Positions 45,641 through 56,092 are shown, counted from the first letter of the stretch. The stretch is 64,000 nucleotides of DNA from Methylobacter sp. (GCA_030653985.1 JAURYJ010000042.1:1-64000); one strand, 5' to 3'. Notes: generated from the letters alone by a model not told the origin. Numbers and translations: made by a program.

Positions 45641-48600
45641 TTAAACTTGATCCCGCAACAACTGAGCAAACTCTTCGGCCGGCAGGGGTTTGCTTTTGAT
45701 AAAACCCTGGTAAGCGTCGCAGCCTTTTTCCTGCAGGAATGCCAGTTGCTCAAGCGTTTCTACGCCTTCGGCTAATACCTTGAAGCCTAAAATATGCCCC
45801 ATCGCAATGATCGTCGCGGTAATTTCCATATCGTCTTGTGCCGAGGGAATATCATCAATAAAGCTCTTGTCAATTTTTAGCACATTCAGCGGAAAGCGCT
45901 TCAGGTAGGCGAGCGACGAATAACCGGTGCCGAAATCGTCAATGGCCAGTCGAATGCCTTGAGCGCGCAAATTATTGAGTACCTCGACGGCTTTTTCTTC
46001 GTTTTCCATTAAGCCGCTTTCGGTTAGTTCCAGTTCTAATCGTGCAGCCGGAAAGCCAGTTTCGTGCAACACCTCTGCTACCAGAGCATTGATGTCGCTA
46101 CGACGGAACTGGTGCGGCGATACGTTGACCGCTAACGTTATCGATGGCAACCCCATATCTATCCAGTGTCGGCCTTGCAGGCAAGTTTCACGCAGCACCC
46201 AAGCGCCAATTGCCAAAATTAGACCGGTTTCTTCGGCAATAGGAATGAAGTTGGCGGGTGAAATCAGTCCATTGACTGGGTCTTGCCAGCGTACCAACGC
46301 TTCGGCGCCGATGATCAAGCCACTGACGATGTCGATTTGTGCCTGATAATAGACACACAATTCTTGTCGTTCAATGGCGCGACGCAGGCGAACTTCCAGG
46401 GCAATGCGTTCACGGGCGATAATGGTAAATTCTTCAGAAAAATAGGCAAAACAACCGCGCCCTTCATCTTTGGCTCTGTAGAGTGCAATGTCAGCGTTAT
46501 CCATCAGTGTTTCAGGGCTATCGCCATGCTGCGGAAATAAGCTAATGCCGATGCTGGCGCCAATGATGACCTTTCGGCTTAGCTCAGGATCGGTAGTGCT
46601 ACTTTGCAGTAATTGAAATGGCTTGCTTAAGTCGGCGACGATATCTTCTGCGACACGTGCAGCATCTTCCGGATGGCTAATGTCTTCCAGCACCACCACA
46701 AACTCATCGCCACCCAAACGAGAGACCATATCGACATCGCGCAATCTGGCTTTGATGCGAGTAGCAACTTGTTGCAGTAATTCGTCACCCGCCAAATGCC
46801 CCATGCTGTCATTGACTGCTTTGAAATGATCCAGATCAAGCATCAACAATGCCAATTTTTTGCCGTCACGTCGCTCCATTCGGATGGCATGCGACAGTCG
46901 TTCCGATAGCATACGGCGATTTGGCAGTGCCGTGAGCGGATCGTAATAAGCCAGATTGTGAATGGTTTCCTCAGCTTCTTTGTTTTTGGTGATATCGCTG
47001 AAAGTGGAAACGTAGTTAGTGACCTGGTTATTCACATCGCTAACCGTGGTAATGTTGAGCCATTCGGGGTAAATATCGCCATTTTTGCGTTTGTTCCATA
47101 TTTCGCCTTCCCAGTAGCGATCCTGTTTTAAGCTATGTTGTAATGCTTGGTAAAAGTCGACATCCTGACGGCCCGAATTAAGCAAAGCGTGGGTTTGTCC
47201 AATGACTTCTTCCGGGCTATAGCCGGTGATGCGGGTAAACGCCTTGTTGACTTTCAGGATAATCTGATTGGCATCGGTGATGGACATACCTTCTTGCGAT
47301 TCAAAAGCGGTTGCGGCGATACGGAGTTCTGTCTCAGCCTGTTTCTGCTCGGTAACATCGCGAAAACTCCATACTCTGCCGACCACTTTATGGTCAATTA
47401 TCTGAGGAATGGAATAGCGCTCGACGATTTTTCCATCATTAAACTCAATAATATCGAAGGAGTGAGCTTCCGGAGTTGCGTATAGCTTGGTTACTTTTTC
47501 CGCGAAAGTCTCTGCGTTTTTGATTTGATTAGGGCCATACAACAGCTCGGTATTACCGTCTTTAGTTCCTATCTTGGCGGCGATGATTTCATCGGGAATT
47601 TGCCACAAATCAGCGAATTTTTGGTTATGCAGTAGCCAATTGTTGTTCAGATCTACAGCCAGAATGGCCTCGCCGGTGGATTCCAACGTGGCTCTTAGTA
47701 TCGATAGCGATTCCGCTATTTGTAACATTGACCGGCTTCGTTCAATCGCCAATTGTGCTAGGCCGGCATAGTGGTTTATCAGGTCGATTTCGGCATCGGT
47801 TGGTTGCGTCGGCAGTCGATGATAGACGGCGAAAGTGCCGATCACCTTCCCCAGATTGTTTTTAATCGGCTGTGACCAGCAGGATTGTAAGTTGGCTTGC
47901 CTGGCGAGATCGCGATACGCTTCCCAATAAGGATGTTGTTGCACATCTTCCACGATAACACGCTCACCGAGATACGCCGCCGTACCGCAAGAACCGATGC
48001 CGTCGCCAATGGTCGTCCCATCAATGGCTTGATTGTAAAAGTCCGGTAAGCTGGGTGCTGCACCATAGCGTAGCTGCTTATTATTTTCATCCAATAGCAA
48101 AATTGAGCACAACATAGCGGGATGTAGCGTTTCAATTTGGAGGGCTAATTTATTCAATATTTCGGGTAGGTCGACTCCCCGGTTAATCAGTTGAAGAACT
48201 CGATTTTGTAAAGCCAGTTCATCGGTACGGGTACGTAAATCATTTTCGACAGCCTTGCGTTTGGTGATGTCGCGCCAACAGGCATGAATAGTAAGCGTAC
48301 CATGCACTGTCATAGGCGTTAGCGACACCTCGACAGGAAGGAGTGATCCATCGGCTCGCAGATACTGCCATTCGAACCGGTGATAACCCACCTGCATAGC
48401 AATGGCTATCATTTCAGACGCCTTTTCCTCTGAGGTTCGACCATCGGCTTGATAGTCTGGAGATATTTCGCTGAGTCTGCAATTGATCAATTCATATCTT
48501 GAATGATACCCGAGTTGCATCAAAGCGGCGGCATTGCAGTCGATGAATCGACTCTCTTTGATAAGAACAATGGGGTCTCTGGAATCTTCAAACAGGTGCC

Positions 48601-50125
48601 GAAATGCCTCTTCGCTTTCGCGTAGGGTAATTTCCGCTTGTTTGCGTTCAGTAATGTCCTGGATGATGCCAACTAATTTTACGGTTTTTCCTGCGTTGTC
48701 CCACTCAATGTCGCCATGGTCAATGACCCAGCGTGTTTTGTTATCGCTAGGGCGGACGATGATATATTCCATTGAAAACTGTTCGTGATTACGCATTATT
48801 GTCTGATGCCGGTCAATGACCTGTTGACGGTGTTCCGGATCAATCAATTCCGCCCAATTCGGGGTATTCCGTTCAAAGTGTGTGTCGATGCCGAAAATCT
48901 GATCCAGCATAACTGAACTTTCCCAGCGACCGCTCGCAAGGTCAATCACGTAGTAACCGATGCCCGCCGTATCGTGCGCCAGACGTAACAGTTTTTCATT
49001 ACGGTCGGCTAATTTATTTTTTCGTTTTTGCGTTCTATAAGAAGCTAACAGGATTAAGGTAATAACACCGGTTAATAGGCTAATGACGACGGCAATTTTG
49101 ACATATTGAAGCAGCTTTTTTTGATCGGCTTTAGGATCGGAATCATAACTAAAACCTTGCAGAAATTGATCGTTTTCAACCATGCCCGCTTCGATGAATG
49201 TTTCTGCCATATGTCGCCAGCGCCAAGGATTCATGTGTCCAAAATCAACTATATCAGGCACTATCAATGAGCGTATTGCCTCGGCTTCAAATTCAAGATG
49301 GCCTCTGGATTTGGTTACTTTATATTTGTTAAGCAACAGATCAATCATTTCTTGCGGGTGATTCATGGCGTAATACCAGCCTTCGAGACTGGCTTTACGG
49401 AAGGCTTTGACGCGTTCGGGATGCTGTTTAAGCTCGTCTTCCGTGGTGAACAGGATGTCGCTGTAGAAATCGACGCCGTAGTTGCGCGGGTTCAGCATGG
49501 TGAATTCAATGCCTTGCTGCTTTAGAAAATAAGGCTCGTTGCTTAAGTACGAATTAAACGCGTCTACTCTACCCGTCACTAGATCGTTAATGTCATAACT
49601 GCTGGGGATGACGTGAAGACGGCTAATGTCTATGCCCTCATTATTGAACATCGCGACAAAGTCGGCGTCCATAGTTTGATCCAGCAGCATGATTTTTTTT
49701 CCGTCTAAATCATCAGGTGAAAAAACCTTGGCATCTTTACGTGCGATTAAAACGGAAGGAGAATGCTGATATATTGCAGCCAAGGCGACAAGAGGCGCGC
49801 CGCGCAACCGTTCCAGTAATAACTCGCTATTGGCCTCGCCATATTGGGCATGACCTTGAAGGACTTCCTGTACCGGTTTTTTTTCCGGGGTACCTTCGTG
49901 GATAATGACGTCGAGTCCGGCTTTTTGGTAATAACCTTTTTCTAACGCCGCATAATAGCCGGCGAATTGAAACTGGTGATGCCAGCGTAGCTGTAGATGA
50001 ATGGGTTCTGCTGATGCCGAAAAGCAACCACAGACCAACGCTACAGTAAGTATAGAACGGGGTCGCATCATATTGAGGTCATCGGCTTTCTCTGTTTGAT
50101 AGTTATTTTTATGGTACATGCGCAT
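45641..50125 (-). CDS. NMT1-type periplasmic sensor/PAS/GAF/GGDEF/EAL protein
   Basis: A 1494-residue membrane protein. The order is: export signal (start at residue 1 or Met20/21), an NMT1/THI5 substrate-binding domain (about 38-300; LRWHHQFQFAGYYAALEKGYY), a membrane helix near 345-368, PAS domains (about 380-500 and 505-625), a GAF domain (about 640-790), two more PAS (about 800-1050), GGDEF and EAL. The cyclase motif RLGGDEF and inhibitory site RDVD are intact. So are the phosphodiesterase motifs EALVRW, DDFGTGYSS and AEGVET. It likely adjusts cyclic di-GMP in response to a pyrimidine-like or sulfonate-like ligand. Ligand and net activity are unknown. Confidence 0.9.
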   Translation of the reverse strand: MRMYHKNNYQTEKADDLNMMRPRSILTVALVCGCFSASAEPIHLQLRWHHQFQFAGYYAALEKGYYQKAGLDVIIHEGTPEKKPVQEVLQGHAQYGEANSELLLERLRGAPLVALAAIYQHSPSVLIARKDAKVFSPDDLDGKKIMLLDQTMDADFVAMFNNEGIDISRLHVIPSSYDINDLVTGRVDAFNSYLSNEPYFLKQQGIEFTMLNPRNYGVDFYSDILFTTEDELKQHPERVKAFRKASLEGWYYAMNHPQEMIDLLLNKYKVTKSRGHLEFEAEAIRSLIVPDIVDFGHMNPWRWRHMAETFIEAGMVENDQFLQGFSYDSDPKADQKKLLQYVKIAVVISLLTGVITLILLASYRTQKRKNKLADRNEKLLRLAHDTAGIGYYVIDLASGRWESSVMLDQIFGIDTHFERNTPNWAELIDPEHRQQVIDRHQTIMRNHEQFSMEYIIVRPSDNKTRWVIDHGDIEWDNAGKTVKLVGIIQDITERKQAEITLRESEEAFRHLFEDSRDPIVLIKESRFIDCNAAALMQLGYHSRYELINCRLSEISPDYQADGRTSEEKASEMIAIAMQVGYHRFEWQYLRADGSLLPVEVSLTPMTVHGTLTIHACWRDITKRKAVENDLRTRTDELALQNRVLQLINRGVDLPEILNKLALQIETLHPAMLCSILLLDENNKQLRYGAAPSLPDFYNQAIDGTTIGDGIGSCGTAAYLGERVIVEDVQQHPYWEAYRDLARQANLQSCWSQPIKNNLGKVIGTFAVYHRLPTQPTDAEIDLINHYAGLAQLAIERSRSMLQIAESLSILRATLESTGEAILAVDLNNNWLLHNQKFADLWQIPDEIIAAKIGTKDGNTELLYGPNQIKNAETFAEKVTKLYATPEAHSFDIIEFNDGKIVERYSIPQIIDHKVVGRVWSFRDVTEQKQAETELRIAATAFESQEGMSITDANQIILKVNKAFTRITGYSPEEVIGQTHALLNSGRQDVDFYQALQHSLKQDRYWEGEIWNKRKNGDIYPEWLNITTVSDVNNQVTNYVSTFSDITKNKEAEETIHNLAYYDPLTALPNRRMLSERLSHAIRMERRDGKKLALLMLDLDHFKAVNDSMGHLAGDELLQQVATRIKARLRDVDMVSRLGGDEFVVVLEDISHPEDAARVAEDIVADLSKPFQLLQSSTTDPELSRKVIIGASIGISLFPQHGDSPETLMDNADIALYRAKDEGRGCFAYFSEEFTIIARERIALEVRLRRAIERQELCVYYQAQIDIVSGLIIGAEALVRWQDPVNGLISPANFIPIAEETGLILAIGAWVLRETCLQGRHWIDMGLPSITLAVNVSPHQFRRSDINALVAEVLHETGFPAARLELELTESGLMENEEKAVEVLNNLRAQGIRLAIDDFGTGYSSLAYLKRFPLNVLKIDKSFIDDIPSAQDDMEITATIIAMGHILGFKVLAEGVETLEQLAFLQEKGCDAYQGFIKSKPLPAEEFAQLLRDQV

Positions 50126-50256
50126 AAAAAGCGACGGTCTTTTATCGAAAGGTACTATCCGTAGTTGAGATTGGCTTAGGTATAAGGAGGCGGCATTGGG
50201 CGTCCTTGTGCCTAGTCCTGAGAATACGCTGCCTTTTTAGGTAATGAAAGTCGGCT

Positions 50257-50283
50257 AGGGTGGGCAGAAAATCGCTGCCCACC
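50257..50283. terminator. Stem-loop after the multicopper oxidase gene
   Basis: A perfect 10-bp stem GGGTGGGCAG/CTGCCCACCC with a 7-base loop, directly after the minus-strand stop at 50293. No T-run follows on either strand, so it may be a stabilising stem. Confidence 0.55.
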
Positions 50284-50292
50284 CCGCGTGGC

Positions 50293-52026
50293 TTATTTGT
50301 TAAGCAGTTTACGAACGCGGTCGTAAATCATCTTCCGGTTAATGATCAGTGCATAGCTGAATAGCCCCAGCAGTAAACCGAACACCAATTTTCCAAAAGC
50401 AGAACTTTCCGTTTCGGCTTGCGGAGTTGCAGGCGCCCATTGTTCTTTTACGATTTGTACCGCAACTTTAGAGGGTTGGTAGTCTGCTTTCAGATCAGGC
50501 AGGCCTAAGCTGTGCCAGGCATCGTAATCCTGCCATATCGGATACTTGCCTTTCCACATACCTTTAGTGAAATAAGGTGCAAGGCTCATGCCGTGCGATT
50601 TTGGAATGCCTTTTTCATCCAGGAAGTCTTTATAGACGACCAGGCTGATATCACCGCCTTCACCGATACCATTTGTGGTAAAGGATTTTTCGACATGGTC
50701 ATGGAACATCCAGATGCCTTGGCCAAAGCTGTTTAAGCCGTCATCGGTACCGTTCAATTCCAGATCAATACGCTGTGCCGGTACCATGCCGTGTACATCG
50801 CGTTGGATATAGGAACCGGGGCCATTATCGACGCCGTCATAATGAGTTATGGTAGGCTTATGACCGTGAATGTGTACCGCCATGGCTTCAGTGTGACCAT
50901 TCAAAATCCGCAGTTTAACTTTTTCATCCTTTTGCATTTCAATCAACGATTCCCTTAAGGTATAAGGGAAAGACCGACCGTTGAGCATGAAATAATCGTC
51001 GGTGGCATCGGTGCTGTCGTATTCCATGTTCATGTGCTTAGCAATCAAACGCGGATCGTTGGCTGACCGGGCAACAAGCTCATGTAATTCTTTATCGGCC
51101 GATTGATAATGCAAGTCGTACTCGCGAGCATATTTTTCCAGCACGGCTACCGAAGGATGACGTACTTGACCGGCGCCGACATTCAGCGTTTGCGGCCAGT
51201 TATTGGGACGGTTTTCCTCAACAATAAACATACCCTGTAAACCCATTGGAATATGAGTGTGCGGTTGGACATGGCAATGGTAATACATGGTGCCCGGTTG
51301 GCGTGGTTTGATCACGTAGGTTTTACTTTCGCCCGGCATAATATCCATGTTGCTGGTTTGCGCAACACCATCATTGCCGGTGCCAGCGTGATCCATAAAG
51401 GGATGATCAATACCGTGCAAATGTAAGGAATGCGGTAAATAATGGGTATTTTCTACAATCAGCCAAATCACATCATCCTGTTCAACACGAATGACCGGAG
51501 ACGGTACGCGCAGCAACGAATTGGCTTCCAGTTCGTAAAGGCTTTTAGTTGACATATCCCGGGTTTTTGGGGCAAAAACCCAGAAAGTCGGTTGTATGCC
51601 CGGTGCAATATCGAAGGTGGTGGTAGGGTCTTTCATGTCCGGCGAATGACCGTTAAGTTCGACAATTTCGAGCCTGATGATGATTTTATCAGGGTCGCCG
51701 TCGCCATCGATATCGTCCGACATGGTGATGGCGTCGGCAGCGAGCTGGGTTTCCATCAGTGTTTTCATGGAAATGCCATTGGTTCCCTTGACAAAGGCGG
51801 CGATGTCAGACGGATTGTCGGGATTACATAGTCGTGAAGCCTGTATTTCTACGCCATCAATGACTTGTGCTTTACGCCATTCGGGAGAAATAAAGTCGGA
51901 ACAGACTTCTTCTACTGGCCCCATATCTACCTTGGCCGTAGGAGGTAAATCGCTGGCCGCTTGACTCCATGAGTATGTAAGGAGCATTGTTGCGCCCCAA
52001 ATGAAGGTAAGAAGATTTTTATGCAT
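50293..52026 (-). CDS. Membrane-anchored multicopper oxidase-family protein
   Basis: About 577 residues from ATG 52026: signal peptide (LLTFIWGATMLLTYSWSQAA), cupredoxin domains, and a C-terminal membrane helix (FGLLLGLFSYALII) before a basic end. Copper motifs in order: HSLHLHGIDHPF, YHCHVQPHTHIPMGLQG, VHIHGHKPTITH and MFHDHVEKS. The cysteine of the blue copper site lies in the first half and the last motif has Asp in place of Cys, an arrangement closer to NirK-like or two-domain oxidases than to laccase. It probably acts in the periplasm. Substrate is unknown. Confidence 0.85.
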   Translation of the reverse strand: MHKNLLTFIWGATMLLTYSWSQAASDLPPTAKVDMGPVEEVCSDFISPEWRKAQVIDGVEIQASRLCNPDNPSDIAAFVKGTNGISMKTLMETQLAADAITMSDDIDGDGDPDKIIIRLEIVELNGHSPDMKDPTTTFDIAPGIQPTFWVFAPKTRDMSTKSLYELEANSLLRVPSPVIRVEQDDVIWLIVENTHYLPHSLHLHGIDHPFMDHAGTGNDGVAQTSNMDIMPGESKTYVIKPRQPGTMYYHCHVQPHTHIPMGLQGMFIVEENRPNNWPQTLNVGAGQVRHPSVAVLEKYAREYDLHYQSADKELHELVARSANDPRLIAKHMNMEYDSTDATDDYFMLNGRSFPYTLRESLIEMQKDEKVKLRILNGHTEAMAVHIHGHKPTITHYDGVDNGPGSYIQRDVHGMVPAQRIDLELNGTDDGLNSFGQGIWMFHDHVEKSFTTNGIGEGGDISLVVYKDFLDEKGIPKSHGMSLAPYFTKGMWKGKYPIWQDYDAWHSLGLPDLKADYQPSKVAVQIVKEQWAPATPQAETESSAFGKLVFGLLLGLFSYALIINRKMIYDRVRKLLNK

Positions 52027-52391
52027 ACGACGGCCTCGGATTAATTCATTAAATAAAATGACACACCGCCAACTCAAAGCGGAGGTTTTTAACACAATCA
52101 TTTTAACTGAATATTAAGGGGAATTCATGTTTAACGCTAGAATAAACATGAATTATCAATTTAACGGTTCACCCAATATGGACTCAGCTTTATACCTAAA
52201 TGTCTGCGAGACGCTATTATATTTGGTAGGGACGCCTGTCCCGATAGAGTGAGAAGCAAATTCAGACATAGGAATGCGAATGTATCGTAGATACTCAGTG
52301 TTCTAAATAACGCGAGAGCTTCGAATGTGATCCTCGCTATGGCGATAGGATGGTTCCGATTTAGAGCTGTCTATACTAATGAGAGATTTTT
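52027..52391. other. Divergent intergenic region
   Basis: About 365 bases between the multicopper oxidase (minus) and selO (plus). It holds a small hairpin GGGAC/GTCCC at 52229-52242. No gene is seen. Both promoters must lie here. Confidence 0.45.
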
Positions 52392-54008
52392 ATGATTATG
52401 ATGGATTCCCCAAAAAAAATAGCACGACTTGATGACTTGATTTTCGATAATCGTTTTACGCGTGAGTTACCTGCTGACCCTGAAATTGCTAATAATCGAC
52501 GTCAGGTATTCAGTGCCTGTTATTCTCGGGTGTTGCCGACTCAAGTTGCCGAGCCGCAAACAGCCGCTTATTCCCAGGAGGTTGCAGAGCTGCTGGATTT
52601 GAGCGAGGAAGTCTGCAAATCTGCCGATTTTACCCAAGTGTTTGCCGGTAATCGTTTGTTACCCGGCATGGATCCTTATGCGATTTGTTACGGCGGGCAC
52701 CAGTTTGGCAACTGGGCGGGACAGCTTGGTGACGGTCGTGCGATTAATTTGGGCGAGGTGGTCAATTGTCATGGCGAGCATTTAACCTTGCAGCTGAAAG
52801 GTGCAGGTTCCACACCGTACTCAAGGACTGCGGATGGCTTGGCGGTATTGCGTTCATCGGTGCGCGAGTTCTTATGCAGCGAAGCCATGCATCATCTGGG
52901 CGTGCCGACCACGCGGGCATTGAGTTTGATATTGACCGGTGAGCAGGTGGTTCGCGATATGTTTTACAGCGGCGACCCCAAGCCAGAACCGGGTGCCGTG
53001 GTTTGCCGGGTTGCGCCATCGTTTACCCGTTTTGGCAGTTTTCAGATTTTCGCCGCCAGAGGCGAGATCGAGCTGATGAAAAAATTGCTGGATTATACGA
53101 TCCGCACCGACTTCCCGCATTTGGGTGAGCCGTCGCGTGATGTTTATCTGGCCTGGTTTGCCGAGGTCTGCCGCAGAACGGCGAAAATGATTGTGCACTG
53201 GCAGCGTGTCGGCTTTGTTCATGGCGTAATGAATACCGATAATATGTCGATACTCGGCCTCACCATAGACTACGGTCCCTACGGCTGGCTGGAAAATTAC
53301 GACCCCAACTGGACGCCTAATACCACCGATGCAGCGGATCGGCGCTATCGTTTTGGCAACCAGCCGCAAATCGCTTTCTGGAATCTGGGGCAACTGGCCA
53401 ACGCCATTTATCCACTGATAGAGCAGGTTGAACCGCTGCAACAGGCGATCAATGTCTATACCAAAACCTTTGAGCAGGGCTGGCAAAACATGGTCGCCGC
53501 CAAGTTGGGCTTGAATACGTTTGATTCGGCAACCGATGACGAGCTAAACACCGAGTTGTTGATGCTGTTGCAATTGGTTGAAACGGATATGACCATTTTT
53601 TACCGCAAGCTTGCGCTGCTGGTCATGGATGTTGAACTCAGTGACGAGGCTTTGATGACGCCGCTGATGGAAGCTTATTATGTGCCGGAGCAGATAAACG
53701 ATGACTATAAGGCGCGTCTCGGTGACTGGCTCAGGACTTATATAAAACGGGTTCAAGCTTCCGGGATAGCCGATGCCGAGCGGATCAAAACTATGAACGC
53801 CGCCAATCCCAAATACGTTTTACGCAATTATCTGGCGCAACTGGCGATAGACAAGGCAGAGCAGGGCGATTTTTCGATGGTTAATGAGTTGTTGGAACTG
53901 TTGCGCCATCCTTACGACGAACAGCCGGGCAAAGAAGAATTTGCCTTAAAACGCCCCGACTGGGCAAGGCAACGGGCGGGTTGTTCGATGTTGTCGTGTA
54001 GTTCTTAG
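52392..54008 (+). CDS. selO: Protein adenylyltransferase SelO
   Basis: SelO is a pseudokinase-fold enzyme that transfers AMP to proteins in redox homeostasis. The N-terminal ATP region GNWAGQLGDGRA and LQLKGAGSTPYSRTADG, then HGVMNTDNMSILG and DYGPYGWL, mark the family. The end CSMLSCSS keeps the conserved C-terminal cysteine; in some eukaryotes it is selenocysteine. It is 538 residues long, complete but slightly longer than E. coli. Starts at 52392, 52398 or 52401 are all possible. Confidence 0.95.
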   Translation: MIMMDSPKKIARLDDLIFDNRFTRELPADPEIANNRRQVFSACYSRVLPTQVAEPQTAAYSQEVAELLDLSEEVCKSADFTQVFAGNRLLPGMDPYAICYGGHQFGNWAGQLGDGRAINLGEVVNCHGEHLTLQLKGAGSTPYSRTADGLAVLRSSVREFLCSEAMHHLGVPTTRALSLILTGEQVVRDMFYSGDPKPEPGAVVCRVAPSFTRFGSFQIFAARGEIELMKKLLDYTIRTDFPHLGEPSRDVYLAWFAEVCRRTAKMIVHWQRVGFVHGVMNTDNMSILGLTIDYGPYGWLENYDPNWTPNTTDAADRRYRFGNQPQIAFWNLGQLANAIYPLIEQVEPLQQAINVYTKTFEQGWQNMVAAKLGLNTFDSATDDELNTELLMLLQLVETDMTIFYRKLALLVMDVELSDEALMTPLMEAYYVPEQINDDYKARLGDWLRTYIKRVQASGIADAERIKTMNAANPKYVLRNYLAQLAIDKAEQGDFSMVNELLELLRHPYDEQPGKEEFALKRPDWARQRAGCSMLSCSS

Positions 54009-54099
54009 TTTTGTGTTGAGTTAAAGAAAAATGACGAGCAGGTAAAGCAAAAAAATATAGCTAAGTCATTGAAAATTAATTTTTTGGGCTTCCTGCATA

Positions 54100-54933
54100 T
54101 TATTTAACGCGCTTCCATCTCCCGTGAATATAATCTAAGGCTTCCCGAATATTCAAATCACGCGTTCCGCCACCGGTTCTAACAAAAAATTTTGGTGTAT
54201 TGCCTTGATCTAAAAATACAGGTCTGGGGGCAGGGGAAATAATAAGACGGCAAACCTCATTATTATCAATTACATGAAATAATACATGGACAAATTGACA
54301 GAGATCAGTGCCCAAATTGTTTGAAATAGCGGCCATTAGATTTTGTTCAAAACCATCCTGATTCGGTTTTTTTAGGGTTTGATAATCCTTATCCAGGCCG
54401 ATAATCTGGCCATCGTCCGATACACCAATCAGCAATGTTCCACTGAGATGACTATTCAAAAATCCGGCGAGTGTTTTTAGAACAACGCCTTCCAATGAGC
54501 GATTGACGCGTGATTCAACCATATCCCAACGCAACGAAGATTTAAATTCCAAATAAGAGCCTTCACCTTTCTGAATAATCGACAGTAAATCTTTATCTAA
54601 TTCAGTTTTTAAGTGATCAATATTGACTAGGCGTTGATGAATAAATTTGTATAGCACCAGAGTTAATAGCCCAAGCATCGCGCCGATTTCGGCATAGAAT
54701 ATAAGCAATGCAGCGCTTTCATCGGATAGATTTCCGGTAAAAAGAGACGCGATTTGTTTTAAAACATACTCGATTGATGACAGTGGATCAATGGTCTGTT
54801 CACGTGCATAGATGTAGTCGTAACTTGGAGCCAATACAAAAATGCCAATTATTGCACCAGTCAGGGCGACGGTAAGATAAAGCTTTAATTGTTGACGCCA
54901 AATTGACAGCATCAGTAAGAAAAATCTTTTCAT
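54100..54933 (-). CDS. Membrane protein with cytosolic AlbA_2 (Schlafen-type) domain
   Basis: A 277-residue protein. Two membrane helices (about 16-35 and 78-98) flank a short periplasmic loop, then comes an AlbA_2 domain (about 120-270) starting EGSYLEFKSSLRWD and including GTLLIGVSDDGQIIGLD and FFVRTGGGTRDLN. AlbA_2 domains are usually part of nucleic-acid-binding or defence-related proteins; a membrane-anchored form is less common. The function is unknown. It sits alone between selO and ylqF. Confidence 0.75.
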   Translation of the reverse strand: MKRFFLLMLSIWRQQLKLYLTVALTGAIIGIFVLAPSYDYIYAREQTIDPLSSIEYVLKQIASLFTGNLSDESAALLIFYAEIGAMLGLLTLVLYKFIHQRLVNIDHLKTELDKDLLSIIQKGEGSYLEFKSSLRWDMVESRVNRSLEGVVLKTLAGFLNSHLSGTLLIGVSDDGQIIGLDKDYQTLKKPNQDGFEQNLMAAISNNLGTDLCQFVHVLFHVIDNNEVCRLIISPAPRPVFLDQGNTPKFFVRTGGGTRDLNIREALDYIHGRWKRVK

Positions 54934-55026
54934 GATTTCGTTTAATCCTCTCGTTTTTGTCCACAGCTATCATTAATTTCTTTGAACAGCAAGCTAGAAC
55001 TTCTTGGCAACTCTGGGTGACACACG

Positions 55027-55947
55027 TTAACTTGCGCCCTTCCATTTCTGTTTCCGGGCTTTTTTCTTGGCTTCTTTCTCCGCCCGAATAATCACCAGTT
55101 CCGTCAGTTCTTTTTCCATCATGCCCGGGGTTTCCAGACTGATTCTGCCGATGGTGCCGGCGCGGAATTCAGACAACAGGATTTTGGACACTTTATCCAT
55201 CTCGATGTGTCCGCCTGAGCGCAGGCAGCCGCGTTTTTTGCCGATGGCTTCCATCAACTGTTGTTCGCTTTCCGGGAGTTGCTCCAACTGAAAACGGGTT
55301 TTCAGCAAATCCGGGTAATGCTGTAATAGGTACTCGGCCGCGAAGAAGGCGACATGCTCATGAGTGATGGCGGTGTCCTTGATCGCGCCGGTGGTCGCCA
55401 GTCGGTAGCCGCTATTTTTATTTTCGACGTTGGGCCACAGCATGCCGGGCGTGTCCCAAAGAATAATGCCGTTACCGATGTCAATACGTTGCTGGTTTTT
55501 GGTGATGGCCGGTTCATTGCCGGTTTTGGCAATGATTCTTCCAGCCAGTATATTGATCAGTGTGGATTTGCCGACATTAGGTATACCCATGATTAGCGTG
55601 TGGATGAGTCTGCCGCTGCTTTGTTTGGTCGGCAGCATCTTATGGCACATCTCGGTCAACTGGCGCATTTTTTCGGGCTGTTCGGTGGTTAACGCCAGGG
55701 TTTTTACGCCTTGTTCCTGTTCCAGATAGGTTTGCCATTGTTGCGTAATCTCAGGGTCTGCGAGGTCGCTTTTGCTGAGTACTTTGATGCAGGGTTTGTC
55801 GCCGCGCAGGTCAGTCAGCATGGGGTTTTGGCTGCTGAACGGGATACGAGCATCCAGAATTTCGATGATTAGGTCAACCTTGGGTAGGATTTCTTTGACG
55901 GCTTTACTGGCCTTGTGCATATGGCCGGGGTACCACTGAATAAGCAT
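55027..55947 (-). CDS. ylqF: Ribosome biogenesis GTPase YlqF/RbgA
   Basis: A 306-residue circularly permuted GTPase. The motifs appear in permuted order: G4 first (LSKSDLAD), then the P-loop GIPNVGKSTL, then DTPGMLWP (G3). The N-terminus IQWYPGHMHKA is typical, and the C-terminal basic helix (KEAKKKARKQKWK) would bind rRNA. It helps assemble the large ribosomal subunit. Confidence 0.94.
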   Translation of the reverse strand: MLIQWYPGHMHKASKAVKEILPKVDLIIEILDARIPFSSQNPMLTDLRGDKPCIKVLSKSDLADPEITQQWQTYLEQEQGVKTLALTTEQPEKMRQLTEMCHKMLPTKQSSGRLIHTLIMGIPNVGKSTLINILAGRIIAKTGNEPAITKNQQRIDIGNGIILWDTPGMLWPNVENKNSGYRLATTGAIKDTAITHEHVAFFAAEYLLQHYPDLLKTRFQLEQLPESEQQLMEAIGKKRGCLRSGGHIEMDKVSKILLSEFRAGTIGRISLETPGMMEKELTELVIIRAEKEAKKKARKQKWKGAS

Positions 55948-56092
55948 GATGTTTATAGTCGGGTAAAATGATATATTTAAGCATCATAGACGTTGAAGCA
56001 ACAGCTATAAATAATAAAAAGTGGGTAACTGATAAACATTATCTGCAGACTTCGATAGCAAATCTTCTTTTTTTGAACAAATAGATCAAAAT

